NCBI GenBank assembly: GCA_008638375.1
Contig: CM018038.1
Location: forward strand, 10,299,240-10,363,239
Source of the DNA: Nyssa sinensis
Lineage: Eukaryota; Streptophyta; Magnoliopsida; Cornales; Nyssaceae
Length of the DNA: 64,000 bases
Direction of reading: 5' to 3'
The notes under the pieces were generated by a model, which was not told the DNA's origin, made no database searches, and saw only the letters and a list, made by a program, of their open reading frames with translations. The position numbers were made by a program, and so were the translations under genes. Below, piece after piece: positions 13,401 to 24,600 of the stretch. Position 1 is the first letter of the stretch; every line of letters starts with the position of its first letter.

Positions 13401-16400
13401 ATTGTGAAATGGTGATTTGAAAGGAATTATAGAATCTTTGAAGACAAGTCTTTAGTTGAGGAGATTTTGGGGTAAATTCCAGTTCTTAGCATCCTTTTGG
13501 CCTTCATTTACTAAACAGTTCTAAATTGCGCCATAATCGATGATTTTGGGTGATTGGAGTAAGCGAGTGTTCCATGCTTAGGGTTTAATTTTTTCCCACT
13601 GTTGTTGGATCTCTCTTACAAGGAGAGTGAAGCTCAATTTTGATGGTTGCTTTATTGATAACCTGGGGAAGTTAGGTAGTGGGGGTGATCTCGGGGATGA
13701 AGGATGACACAGGGAATATAATTTTAGGGAGGTATCTACCTTCAACACAGAGCATTTCATTTTTGTTTAGTCAACACAGAGCATTTCATGATTGAGTATG
13801 ATTCTCAAATGGTGGTGGTGGTGGTGGTGGTGGTGGTTGGGCTGGGGCTTGATCTCCCGGCCCTTGTTAGTATAAAATCATCTTATGAAAAGATTTTAGA
13901 TTTGTCCATCTTAAGAAGTGAAGCTTGGCTGGATCGAGATATCAGCTGACGAGAGATCATACTCATTGGCCGAACAGGAGGCTTCTTTGTTCGTTCCTGT
14001 GAGGGGATAATTTTATCTTTAATTAGCTATGGTTGTGATTTGGTGGGTGTGGTTTAGAATTTGGTTGTATAGATTTTTATTTTTTTTCTTTCCTCAGAAG
14101 GATGTCTTATCCTTCTCTATACTTATTTCTTGACATCAAATAATATTATCATTTCTTTTTGTTCTTTTTAAATAAAAAAAACGTACGGGAGGTGGTCTAA
14201 TGGCCGCGTTCTCCAATCACTATAGTTATTTTGAACAGAAACAACTTTGGCAAATAGATTTGATGAATTCTGCACAATTTTTTTTCGAAGATGATTCTGC
14301 TTTCGATTTCACCACTCTTGTGCATATCCAATTGTCATAATAAAATTCACCCATCCTAATTCCTTGACCCCAATTCTGATTCTGAACTCTCATTTTCTAT
14401 TCTCCATTTTAATTGGCTTTGTGTTTTCTAGTTTCTGTAATTCGATAGAGGCCCATCTCTCTCTTTCTCCTCCCCACCCCCCCAATGAACATGCACATTT
14501 AGGCCTAGGAAGGATGAAAGCATGAAAGATGGCCCTATCGATTAAACAACACCTCAAAATTGTAATATGTTCACTTAGGTATAATAGTATATATGACTAT
14601 TCTAAGCTTGTGGGATCTGTAGTTCATCACAAGTTATTTTCTAATCATATGCTTAGAAAGTTAGAATGGATGCACAATTTTGTAATCCATTTCACTAGTG
14701 CAGTCTCTCACAATTTTACTTTAAGTTTCTTATTGGGATGTTTGAGAGTTCAGGTGGGAGAAAGGGTGAGATGAGAAATAGGATTTTAGCGTTTGTGGCA
14801 CAAAAGGAATAGAAGGATTTTTGAGGCGATGAAATTAGCATTTTATGTTTTAAGCATAGTTTCTTTACAGATACTTTACTTTTGGGTGCAAGAAGCATAC
14901 CCTCCTTTTATATATTCATTTTTAGAGTTTTGGGAGGCTTGAGACTTTGATTTTTGTAAGTCCCCTGCTTTTTTTTTTGGTAAATAGGTTTTCCCTCCTC
15001 AGGCAGTCTATATATTTTTACTTATAAAAAAAATAAAACAGAGAGACTGATAGAAATGTTGTTGAGAGCATTTGTGTTAATATCTATGTCCTTATATGTT
15101 GAATGTTGAGTCGAAAGCTAATATAATATATGTGGATTGGGAGTTGGAGTCAGCTTTAAGATGGCTTTCCTTAATTCAGTAAAATATTTTGTTAAATTCC
15201 TGCTTGCTGTGTTTTAGATACTTTCCTTTCCTTTGAATTCTTTAAATTCCTCTGTTTATGGTCTTTATAAATCATCCTTATTACCAAAAAAAGAAAGGTG
15301 CTATATGATGCTTGACTGTGCTGAAAACTGGAGATTACATCTGTTATATTTTTGTATTGTTTTTGATATATAAAGCAGTATATGTACTTGTTTCCCTTGG
15401 ATAGGAATTTCTGTATTATACTCTCAATATAAATAGGAGAATATAAATCTAGTGTCATTTCAAACACAGTTGAGAAATGATTGAGATTCTAGAATTGGTT
15501 CATAAGGCATTTTACTGATTCTCTGGTTGCTCAGTTCCTACATATATTGCTTACAATGTGAGAGTTCGCTTGGACAAAATATATATTTACATGAAGTATA
15601 GATTTGCCAATTTCATTTTGCTTGGTCATATTGTTTGTGAATTTCATGTGAAATTTTTCTTATTATCTGCAGGTTTGAAGGTGATCAACTTTGGGCCATG
15701 AAAATCAAAGGTAGTGCTTTCCTGTGGCACCAGGTCCGGTGCATGGTTGCTGTACTATTTTTGATTGGCCAGGGTCTTGAATCCCCTAATGTGCGTAACT
15801 GGTGTCCTCATAATTGATTGGTTTTTTAAGTCCTGTTGACTCGACTGTTTACCCCTGGAAGGAATTTAGTAAACATTGGAACAGCATGTTGACTCTTATT
15901 TTTGGCCCTTAATTCTAACATCACGACTTAGATATCTATTAATTATAGAATATACCATTTAAGATGCCATTGAGTATGCCAAAGCAATGCACAGAAAAAG
16001 CCAACTGATACACATGACCCTTGCATTTGAGGCCAAGGAAGAGGAAAAAAATGGCAGGAGAGCAGGTTATACTTGTGAACGGTTGAACTCCATATTTTGA
16101 GGGCTGCATGTCGATTTCTTATGGATTTAATATATTTCTGTGACATTGCCCTTCATATTGCTAGTGTCCATAACAGTTTGGCCAAAGATGACTATGGTTT
16201 CCTTTTCAGGTGGGCTCATTAGTATGCAAGACGCCCCTGTATGTTGTTACATCATTATAACAAGAAAAACCATCCTTGTAATTAAAATTTTGCAAGGGAA
16301 CTAGAATTCTAGAATTGTCATGATCCAGATGAAGACATGCACTTTGTGCTATGCTTGACAGTTTTACGGTGTTCTTCAGTTGAGTAACATATGTATAACA

Positions 16401-17317
16401 ACAAATGGTGGAGTTCTACCAAGTGAAAAATATTGGTATGGGAGGTGTTGAGAGGGTTTTATAAGATGGTGTGCTTTTTTGGAAACCCATTAGTCGCTGC
16501 ATTTCTTTTTTTGGTAATCTTAATAAATATTCACATTTTTCAAAGGGAACTTGGGGAAAAGTTTTCTAACCTAGATGCCCATGACGTCGTTTTCAGAAGA
16601 ACTGTAGTGGAGGATCCTGAATGAGACTTCCTACAGCAAGAAATTTTACTTTATTTACATGCTTTGATACGAGCTCAGATCTGGTTTTTGATTTTGTACT
16701 TGTAGGTGATAGATGCATTACTGGACATTGACAGGACACCAAGGAAACCTCAATACATGATAGCTCCAGAGATTCCATTGGTTCTTCGATCCTGTGAATT
16801 TGAAGATCTCAAATTTATGTTCTCATCAGGTACTTGAGCACTGATCACTGATGTATATGGCCATACTTACTCATCCTTGTTGCAGCATCAACTTCAAACT
16901 TCTCTGCATGATACCCTATTAGTATTCTTTGTGAAACATCCACAGCAGTCACCTACTTTTATGTACAACACTCATGGAAGAATATGGAATAACATGGTTT
17001 AGTGTTCTACACTGAATACCAATGATAGATATTCCAAAAATCCACTGGCTTTAATGATCGAGGCAGTGTGTGACGTCAGTGCTGCCTGCATTGTATCTCA
17101 ATGAAAAATGACATCATGTTGCCGCTCACTCCATCTTTTCTCTTTGTTATATGATATCAAACCAATTAGTGTGGTTTTTGATTGTCTATATGCGCAATCT
17201 TCTTGTATGTAATAATGATCTGTTATGTGCTCGTGTGATCACAAGTTGTATGTTTTTGATTGTCTATATGGGCAATCTTCAAATACTACTTCAATGTGCA
17301 GAATTTATTTGTTCTCG

Positions 17318-17349
<32 letters not shown>

Positions 17350-19710
17350 AAAAAGTAATTTATATTCAAGAACCATACGAGGAAGGTGAACCCATTTACA
17401 AAAAGAAGGCAGCTCACAATTAGAGCTTTAAGCCAACCAGAAACTCTAAAAAGGACTTTAAAAAAAGGGTAGGAGTCAACTACCCTTAGCTACCCTTAAC
17501 TATAACTACCCTCTGTCATGTAATACTACTAAGTTATCAAATGTGCTCAATTCTTGTATATGCTTAGTGGTGTGAGACTGTGACTTGGTGCATTTTGCCT
17601 GTAAAGTGAGAGCTAAGTGGATTAAGTGCTGAACATGATCGCTCTTGGAATTTTAATGGTAATGATGATCTTTTTGGACTTTACTGTTCCAATTATACAA
17701 GTCATGCCCTTCAGTATTTTACATCCACCTTCCCTTTTCTTTAAGGTTTTTTGACAGGTTGGTTGCTGAGTTGACAGCCATATACACTGATTAATTTACT
17801 TCTATATGTTTCTTTGAACTCTATGTGTAGATGCCAGGCAAGCTTTACATATGCACTTGGAGAAGGAATGTCGAACTTACAAACTCCAGGCAGCAATCTT
17901 TCACGAGGCTCTGCTTAGCTGTTCAATTATTGAAAATGGTGCACGAAATAATATTCCTGAATTTTATTTTGTTGAACTTATCTTTCTTGCCTTTTTCTGT
18001 ATTGCTAAAAAGACTTCAAATTTCAGATGAGATTTCGTTGAACAATGGCACAAAAAAGAAATCGGCTTCCTATGTTCCTCTTGTCGCACGGCCAACTGAA
18101 CGTGAGTTGCATCATCCCTTAAATTTTACAAATTTTGCTATTCTCGGGAATGGCTTATTTGAGCTGGGAAGCAGTGGTTGCTTGAACTTCAAATTTGAGC
18201 GTGTCAAATTGATGTGAATTTTTCTATGGGTTAGAATGGCTTTAAGTGCATTTATTGCCACATGAAGGAAGAAAACTTGTGAATGATAATTTAAGCTCCT
18301 AGCCTTTGTCTGGCCCGGTGAGAATGGCTTATTGCATGAAGGAAACACTTATGCGAAATAATTCAAGTTCTCGGCCTTCATTTATAGCTAGAGGAAACAT
18401 TTCATGGCTAGATAACTTGCTTCCAGCTGGGTTTGTTGGGCAACTAACCACCATGTTATCCGTAGACATTTCCATAATATTGTTCATCTTTTGTTATTTA
18501 TTTATTCATTTTGGCAAAAAATTTTAGAAAATTCCAAATGTTTTTGTGCAACTTAAAAACTTAAAAGTAGTAGTTGGTTAACTGATGTGATTGTTTTAAC
18601 ATGTAGTGAATACAGTTCGATCACTTCAACAGATACTCTCTTTCTTTATTTTATTGGTACTTAGCTGCTTGTGGCTTTTGATACCATGGTTATTAATCTC
18701 GTTTCATTTATGAGAACGAACAGAACAAAAGGCCTTTACTCTGTTGAAAAGCCTTTATTCTGTGGCACTGTGCCCTATAACTGGCTTTGTTTCTCTTTTT
18801 GGCCCCAAGTAACAAAAAACATAGCCGAGTTCCCCATGAATATCTGCCACTGATGATCAACTTTTTGATTTCAAAGTGCTCATTTCTATCTATCAAATTT
18901 GGCTTCTTTTATTCCTCCCTTCTCTGATGGTAACTATGATTGATATTTTGGTTAGGTTTGGGCACCTTGCTCCTCCATTTTAGTTGTGTCCTGGGTTGAT
19001 TTGAATTCTTTCTTTTGAACTCCTTTTCCCTATTAACTTTAATGGTTGATTCTCTTGGATTAGATATACTCATATGCATTGTCTATTGATTTACTAGAAG
19101 TTATGTCTTGTAATTTTGTTGAAGGTTAAGGCATTTCTAATGCAAATACTTTTATTAGCTTTAAAAATACAAAGAAAACTAAAATCCTTGAAATTGTTCT
19201 TTAAATCAAGGCAGAAGCTACAGTAGTTGGTCCGAATATTAGGATGTTGGCATGTTTCCACCCATTATTATATATGTGTATGTGTGCATGAAGATAAATC
19301 CAAATGGAACTCCAGATTGATCCAGTATTGGTATGTTCCATCCCAATTAAAATGGTGAAATGGAATTGATCCACTATTTTGATTACCCAGTCTATTTTGA
19401 AAGATTTTTGTAATATAATATATATGTTCATATTCTGCCATCTGCATGCACATATCATGGAGAAGCACCACTTCTAGTTGTTTCTACTTTATCCATTTAT
19501 TTATTTTTTATCATATTCGGTATTCCTATATATTTATGTTGCCATACATTTGTGTTTATGCTTGTGGAATCTTATTAATGCTTGAACCGTGGCCAGCATC
19601 CTATGCAGAGCGGCGTATTAAGTTGAACTTGGGAGCACCAAAGTAAGAGATTATTGACTTTTGAGGAACTGGATTTGTTGAAATCAAAGGCTGCCTAACT
19701 GCACTGTACT

Positions 19711-19758
<48 letters not shown>

Positions 19759-20084
19759 CTCTGGTATGTAACATTAATTTATTATTCCTGTTCCCTATCT
19801 TTTGTTTTTCTTATTAATAGGAAAATTTTGTGCTGCTTGTAATGAATGATGATCGTCATGCAAATCAACCAACTTTTATGAAGTAGAAGCTATATGTTAT
19901 CAGTTGATCACATATTTCATATTCTCTGTTGTGAGGATGACCACGCCGCTGCTTGGGGCGGGTGGGTTTTAAATGAATGATGCTCATCGTGCAATCGATC
20001 GTCTTTTTCTCTCAACTTTCCTATTGCAGGGGACAATTGGAAGAAGAGGCGGTTCTCTGTCTTCCAAATGTTAATCGAAAGTAG
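2247..20084 (+). CDS. PUS3: tRNA pseudouridine(38/39) synthase, PUS3/DEG1 type, 5'-partial, 12 exons seen
   Basis: The enzyme isomerises uridine to pseudouridine at positions 38/39 of tRNA anticodon arms (TruA superfamily). Exons: 2247-2292, 4193-4303, 5024-5111, 5548-5644, 10203-10263, 10364-10494, 15673-15790, 16706-16829, 17831-17938, 18027-18101, 19597-19642, 20030-20084. All junctions are GT-AG and phases agree, giving 352 residues plus TAG. Exon 2 has the catalytic motif YSRCGRTDKGVS, with the nucleophilic Asp in GRTDKG. Later signatures are LPKDIRVIGW, SRVYKYFF, FVGEHDFRNFCK and FLWHQVRCMVAVL. The N-terminal part before FYGFASEAQMDP is missing. Introns reach 4.6 kb (5645-10202) and 5.2 kb (10495-15672) and carry LINE fragments. 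The last exon pair is the least certain: if the donor at 19643 is not used, an in-frame TAA lies at 19644-19646. By family, the nearest Arabidopsis match from memory is At1g34150. Confidence 0.9.
2980..3510 (+). mobile_element. LINE ORF1-like fragment (DUF4283-type), degenerate
   Basis: The plus strand encodes a protein piece with LWCPELFRKLGDLCGGFV, then a WAWVRVR segment and VPVWVEKGP. This is the pattern of the DUF4283 protein that plant LINE-type retroelements carry upstream of reverse transcriptase. Stops and frame changes interrupt it before 3124. It lies in the first visible intron of the pseudouridine synthase gene, in the same orientation, and is not a host exon. Confidence 0.6.
4583..4724. 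repeat. tandem duplication, unit about 74 bp
   Basis: Two adjacent copies begin AAGGATATTGCTCC at 4583 and 4657 and share the block ending CACCAAGTAGTTGA. The copies differ by a few substitutions and a short indel. They are intronic, between exons at 4303 and 5024. Confidence 0.8.
5840..5995 (+). mobile_element. possible LINE 3'-end remnant
   Basis: Pyrimidine-rich sequence with a short hairpin-like AAGGATCTCTCATCCTT block and an A-rich tail near 5987-5995 resembles the 3' end of the LINE fragment at 14080-14181. No coding portion remains. This is a resemblance call only. Confidence 0.3.
6298..6825 (-). mobile_element. LINE 3' fragment (zf-RVT region)
   Basis: Read on the minus strand it encodes LANRCYPCKKEEERAEHVLI, the C-X2-C...H-X4-C zinc-binding segment (zf-RVT) that follows reverse transcriptase in plant LINEs, then a short WSIWKERNSRVF segment. 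The 3' end is marked by the poly-T run at about 6298-6309 followed by GATAAGTAA, the complement of a LINE tail. It is 5'-truncated near 6825, and no clear target duplication was found. It lies antisense in the 4.6-kb intron of the pseudouridine synthase gene. Confidence 0.75.
6915..6958. repeat. compound microsatellite (GT)n(GA)n
   Basis: About 8 GT units run directly into about 14 GA units, inside an intron. Confidence 0.9.
7279..7309. repeat. homopolymer block T16-G15
   Basis: A run of T is followed immediately by a run of G. Length is likely polymorphic and prone to sequencing error. Confidence 0.85.
7383..7455. repeat. (CT)n microsatellite flanked by a 17-bp direct repeat
   Basis: A CT run at 7411-7439 lies between two copies of TTTTCATTTCAAATTAT (about 7383-7399 and 7439-7455). 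The flanking repeat may be a local duplication or a target duplication of a lost insertion. Confidence 0.6.
7780..7964. repeat. long imperfect palindrome (foldback), arms about 55-60 bp
   Basis: The left arm runs from the G-run near 7780 through GAGGCATTAATTTTGTGTC, CTTCTTCCCTATATATA and a T-run ending near 7845. The right arm (about 7906-7964) is its reverse complement with a few indels. The spacer is about 60 bp. Transcribed within the intron it could fold into a strong hairpin. The T-run and the start of the spacer coincide with what looks like the poly-A end of the neighbouring minus-strand LINE fragment. Confidence 0.8.
7836..8370 (-). mobile_element. LINE 3' fragment (zf-RVT region)
   Basis: The minus strand encodes MANRYTMCKDGKEKVDHLFL followed by RCPFAREMW, the zinc-binding segment after LINE reverse transcriptase, then LFWQLWTERNRRIF and a stop near 7981. 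The 3' tail seems to be the poly-T at 7836-7848. It is 5'-truncated at about 8370 and lies antisense in the pseudouridine synthase intron. Confidence 0.75.
11730..11969. repeat. tandem duplication, unit 120 bp
   Basis: Two copies start with TCAACTAGAGCCTCTGGA at 11731 and 11851 and end near AATCCAATCCATT. A handful of substitutions separate them. Intronic, with no coding sense. Confidence 0.9.
12797..12853 (-). mobile_element. minimal LINE insertion: 23-bp poly-A stub with 17-bp target-site duplication
   Basis: The 17-mer ACACTTTTAACTGCTCT occurs at 12797-12813 and again, identical, at 12837-12853. Between them is only G, T15 and GATCGGT (12814-12836). The last seven bases match the tail of the larger minus-strand LINE at 47955, which reads poly-T then GATCGGTAAAAG. 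I infer an extremely 5'-truncated target-primed insertion. A plain duplication with T expansion is the alternative. Confidence 0.6.
13092..13116. repeat. poly-C tract, 25 bp
   Basis: An uninterrupted run of C is followed by A-rich sequence. Open frames across it (polyproline or polyglycine) are artefacts. Confidence 0.9.
13150..14181 (+). mobile_element. degenerate LINE 3' region with RNase H remnant
   Basis: Around 13620-13700 the plus strand reads RVKLNFDGCFIDNLGKLGSG, the start of the RNase H domain carried by plant LINEs, with the first catalytic Asp in NFDG. Frame breaks and stops are frequent and a (GTG)n expansion sits at 13809-13836. The A-rich tail is near 14172-14181. It lies in the 5.2-kb intron, in gene sense. 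Confidence 0.6.
14755..15035 (+). mobile_element. LINE 3'-terminal fragment
   Basis: In one plus-strand frame the segment reads LWHKRNRRIFEAMKLAF and then ILYFWVQEAYPPF with stops, the usual C-terminal end of plant LINE polyproteins. An A-rich tail lies at about 15027-15035. It is a second, separate LINE relic in the same intron. Confidence 0.6.
17322..17344. repeat. (CT)n microsatellite
   Basis: About 11 CT units in an intron. Confidence 0.85.
19714..19755. repeat. (CT)n microsatellite
   Basis: About 20 CT units in the last intron of the pseudouridine synthase gene. Confidence 0.9.
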
Positions 20085-21041
20085 GGGAAGACGATTGAGA
20101 CATAGAAGAAGAAATACCTGTAGATATGTATGGCCGACAGAAAAATCTTTTGGAATCCCCATTCCCGTTGGCAACAACTTGTAGAAGCAGCCACCGGTGT
20201 AGGTAAAAAAGAAAGAAACCTTTGCTAGGTCTGGTGAAGGAGATGATAATTATGTAAAATAGCGAGGCATCGAACGAGCCTGTTGGAGATGGCCATATCC
20301 CCCCAAAAAACAAAGAACTTTTTTTTTTTTAAATTATTTGATCAACCCTTTTGGACTGCCTGTGGGTCATATTGGCTACAAAAGCAAAAGCAAATGTCCT
20401 ACTGCAATTTTCTTGGCTGTGCATGTGGAATCAATAGAAGCCTTCAAATCAACTCCTCTTTACCCATCATTAGTGTGTAACATCAGAGCCAAAAGGTACC
20501 AAAACAACCCACCCTCATCCACTACATGATAGAGTCTAATGGTGAACATGAATAACAATGATGATGATTGTCACCTAAAAGAGCTGCCCTATTTGGACAT
20601 TCATATAGTTTAAGAATTTCCCCAGGAAACTGTTCTTTTTGGTTAATCTGATAATACCCAGTATAAAATTGAGATTATATTAGTGATCCATAGTTTAAGA
20701 TCAAAGCATGTATTCATTCTGAGATAAAATTTAGTGATTTATAATTTAAAATCAAGGCCTGTATGTAATTGGAGCAAGTTTACCAAGTTCATATTTTAAT
20801 AACTTCTTAAAAAAATTTCACCAAAAAAAAGTGAAAATAGATTAAATAAATGTGTGATTATACATGACATATTGTGACTAAGACACATATGCAGACTAAG
20901 ATACTAAGATACATATACAGTTACGATGATGTTTATTATTTTCTTTTAGCTTGTTTTGAAAAAGAGGCATATTTAATTACACTATAGTCTAAAAACATGT
21001 GTTTTTAGAAAATAAGTTCAAAACAGAATGGGTTTGAAAAT
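20085..21041. other. intergenic: 3' flank of the pseudouridine synthase gene
   Basis: No conserved reading frame is seen. The sequence is AT-rich and contains a near-repeat (GATTATATTAGTGATCCATA-like and TAGTGATTTATAATTTAA-like) around 20670-20750. The transcript end of the upstream gene is presumably in its first few hundred bases; no single polyadenylation signal stands out. Confidence 0.5.
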
Positions 21042-21475
21042 TTTTAGGATAAATTACACTGATTTATAATGAGGTTTTTAAAATTATACTGACTTCTTAT
21101 ATTTTATAAAATAATATATAAATATCTCTTTTAGTCAATTTTTTTTTAAATAACAAATTATTCATTTCATATTTTTAAATCTTGATCAATTTTTTTTTTC
21201 ATTTTTTAAATAAATATTAATAAAAATTTAATTTAATTTTTATATAAAATAAAAATAAGTTATTTATCTTAAATTTTTTTAAATAAAAAAATTAATTTTT
21301 TTTAAAAAAGTTAGAATAATTTAGTCAAAATTAACAAAATGTAAAAATAAATAAGTAAAATAAGTAGTTTTATCATTTTAAAAAAAATTAATAAGAAAAA
21401 AATATTTTTATATTATTTTATAAAATATATATAATTTTAAATATTTCAAAAAAATCAATGTAATGCTCCTAAATT
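21042..21475. mobile_element. AT-rich MITE-like element with long inverted ends, in the capping-protein promoter
   Basis: The left end (TTTAGGATAAATTACACTGA, then TTTTAAAATTATA and ATTTTATAAAATAATATA) matches the reverse complement of the right end (TTTAGGAGCATTACATTGA, then the same AT blocks). Arms are about 100-130 bp around an AT-rich centre. No clear target duplication was recognised. It ends about 225 bp before the start codon of the next gene. Confidence 0.55.
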
Positions 21476-21699
21476 TACAAAAGATCGTTATAATTTATCA
21501 AATTTTAAAATATAAATTGAGTGGTTGGCAGAAAAAACTCCCAAATCTCTTCCCGCGAGGGAAACTCGGATCAAACAACGCCCCTCTTCTCTCTCTAAAA
21601 ATTCCTCTTCCGCTCCCCACTGGAACCCCCTCTTCCTCTCTCTATATTTGTGTAATATGTATTGAGTCTGTTCGTGTGGTTTTGGTACTGGTAGAAGAA

Positions 21700-24600
21700 A
21701 TGGAGGCAGCGATGGGATTGATGAGAAGGATTCCTCCAAAGCATACAGAGACTGCTCTCTCTACTCTCCTAAGCCTCTTGCCCGAGCACTCTTCAGATCT
21801 TCTTTCTCAAGTTGATCAACCTCTTCAGGTTCTCTCTCATTTTATTCTTGATATATATAGACGCGCACGCGCACGCGCACGCACACGCACACATATTTCT
21901 ATTTGATTTGTTTGCGTCTTCGTGCTTTTCGCTCGTTCTGGTTTTGTATTGCCATTGATGTTGCTCTTTGTTAGTTGTTGAGGCTTGTGTGGATTTTGGG
22001 TTCGATTAATTACTCTATGTTTAAGTGAGTTTGATGTTGGTTTGGTCTTTGCGCAATTGGTGCAGAAACTATGGTTACTGGTTTTTGGGCGAAATGATGG
22101 CTACGTTTCAATTTGTTAGGAAATGTATGATCTTACTTTCGGTTTGATTGCAATCCTTTTGCTGATAATGTAGTTTATTTTCTTTTCAAATTTTTTTATA
22201 GTAGATCTTTTGGGGTTTGATGACCTCAATTTTTCTCTTGAATTCTATACTTATGGGTCTGGATTGCTCTTCATTTGGTTGCTGAGAAAACAGAGGAGAA
22301 GAGAACAACATTAAAATTTGAAGTTTATGTTTTATGGTGTCTTGGTTTTTTAGGTCTCACATGTTATTTTGTTAAGAGTTTGATTTTAGTTTTTTCCCCC
22401 TAAATTATAATGATGTATTGCTTCTTTGATATTGTCCTGTATCTTGTGCACTTTACTGTTTGGTCGAGAAATGAAGCCCTTATATGGATCAGGAAGGCTA
22501 TGGAGGAGACATCGGACACTAGGAAGTTGCAGGGGTTGATTCGCAGCTCTGAGTTCCAGGAGGAAACCCTCCACATTTCAATTAGAGGGAGGGATGGAGT
22601 AAGGTCTTTTCTCGTGGAGGAGTCCTCACAGGGAAGGTCTCCTTTATCTCCATACTTGAAAGGAGCCCTAGTAGGTGATGGACGGAGGTGGCTGGAATCC
22701 TGCATTGTTATACAGAGGGAAAAAAAAATCCAGCATTCGGCAACGAGGAACCAGAGGCTGTATAGAGAAGCGGCAATGGCGGACTGTTGACTTCTGATGG
22801 TTTTTTTATCGGTTCGAGGCATCTCAGATATTGAGACCCTTTGTATTTGTTTTTAGGCACTATGGTTATGGAGGTGTTGAGTACGATGATGGATAATGCA
22901 GTGAGTGGATGTTTTTTTGAGAGGTTTTGGGTTTGGGCAGGTGCAAGGAAGTCCCATGACAATTTTTCATATTATCTTTGCTGATGACACTATCATCTTC
23001 TGTGAAGCAGAGAAGACACACTCTATTATTTGAGGTGTATTCTATGTGTTTTGAGCCAGTGTTGGGTTTGTAGATAAGTCTTGCCAAATCGAAAATTATT
23101 CTGGTGGGAATGTGAAAGTTTTGATTGCTAATTTGGGGTGTGTTGGAGTTCTTTGCATATTTCTTACTTCCATTTATCTGTGGGTGCTCCATTTAAAGCG
23201 AAGGCTATTTGAGACCTAGTGTTAAGGAGGATGAAAAAGAGGTTGGTAGGATGGAAAAGGCAATATGTAACTAAAGGGAGAGTCTTACTTTGGTAAAAAG
23301 CACCCTCTTTGGTTTGCCCACTTACTTCGTGTCTCTCTTTCCTTTTTCGGTTGCCAATATTATGGAGAAATTGCAAAGAATTTTTTGGTGAAGTGGTTTA
23401 GGAAACGTGTGCTGTCCTTTGTGTTTTGAAGGGGCTTAGAGTTCGATCCATTAGATAGTTCAATAAAGCATTGCTTGAGAAATGGTTGTGGCATTTCACT
23501 GAGGAGTGTGAGAGCCTTTGGCATAGGATTGTGGAGGGAAAATACGGTCGTAGCACAAGGGGATGGACTTTGGCGGAGGTTGGGATTACTTATGGGTGAG
23601 TTTATGGAGGAGCATTATGAAGGGGTGGGAGGAATTTTCTGCTAGAGTGGAGTTTGTAGTGGGTAGTGGTACTAGAGTTCGATTTTGGCATGATGTGGTG
23701 TGGGGGTGTCCCTTTGAGGCAGAGGTTCCTAGATTTGTTTCGAATTGCTTCAAAGAAAATTTGTGCGAGTAGCAAACTGGTAGTTTGTTAGCTTAGGGGC
23801 CGGTTTGGGACCCCCGCTTCTCTAGGACTTTCTAGGATTGGGAAGTGCCGTTTGTAGAGGATTTGATGGCTGCTTTATATGGGGTCAAGATGGTTGAGGG
23901 GAGAGAGGATTCTATTATATGGAAGCCAGGTGAAGGGGAGATTTAGTGTGAGGTCTTACTATAGAGACCTTGGAGGGATTCCGGGGATCTGCTTTCTGTG
24001 GAAGGATATTTGGAAGGTAAAAGTGCCTTCCAAGGTGTCATTTTTCTTTTGGATTGCAGCATTGGAAGCTATTCGCTAGGAGTGCAACTCGGGCGGGTCG
24101 GGCTCGAACTGAGGTATGTCCAAGCCCAGCCTGAGCTCTAATACAGTTGGCCAGAGCCCGACCTTGAGCCCGAGCTCGGCCCAAGCTAAATTGGAAGTCT
24201 CGGGTTTACCCGAGCCCGACCAATTTTCCAATGCACAAATGAAATCTGATTCCAACTAAAATTTTGATGCTATATGTTCTCTGATCTTCACCCACAATTT
24301 CATCACAAATCAATATATATTACATAATGAGACAAATAATATTACACACAAAACACAAAGTACTCACTTCATCCCATTTGATGTTCAATACCCAATCCAA
24401 CATAACATATATATTAATATATGTTCCAATAACTATTAAAACTCATCCAGCATTAAAGTTTCTCGATACACAAACATATACATACATGTGTGTATATATA
24501 TTTGAGGGAAAAAACTAACTTTGATCTACAAATATGTTCAAAAGAAGTCTCGAAAGAGAGATTGATCATTCTAGACCCCCATTGGCGACGAGTTTGGTCT

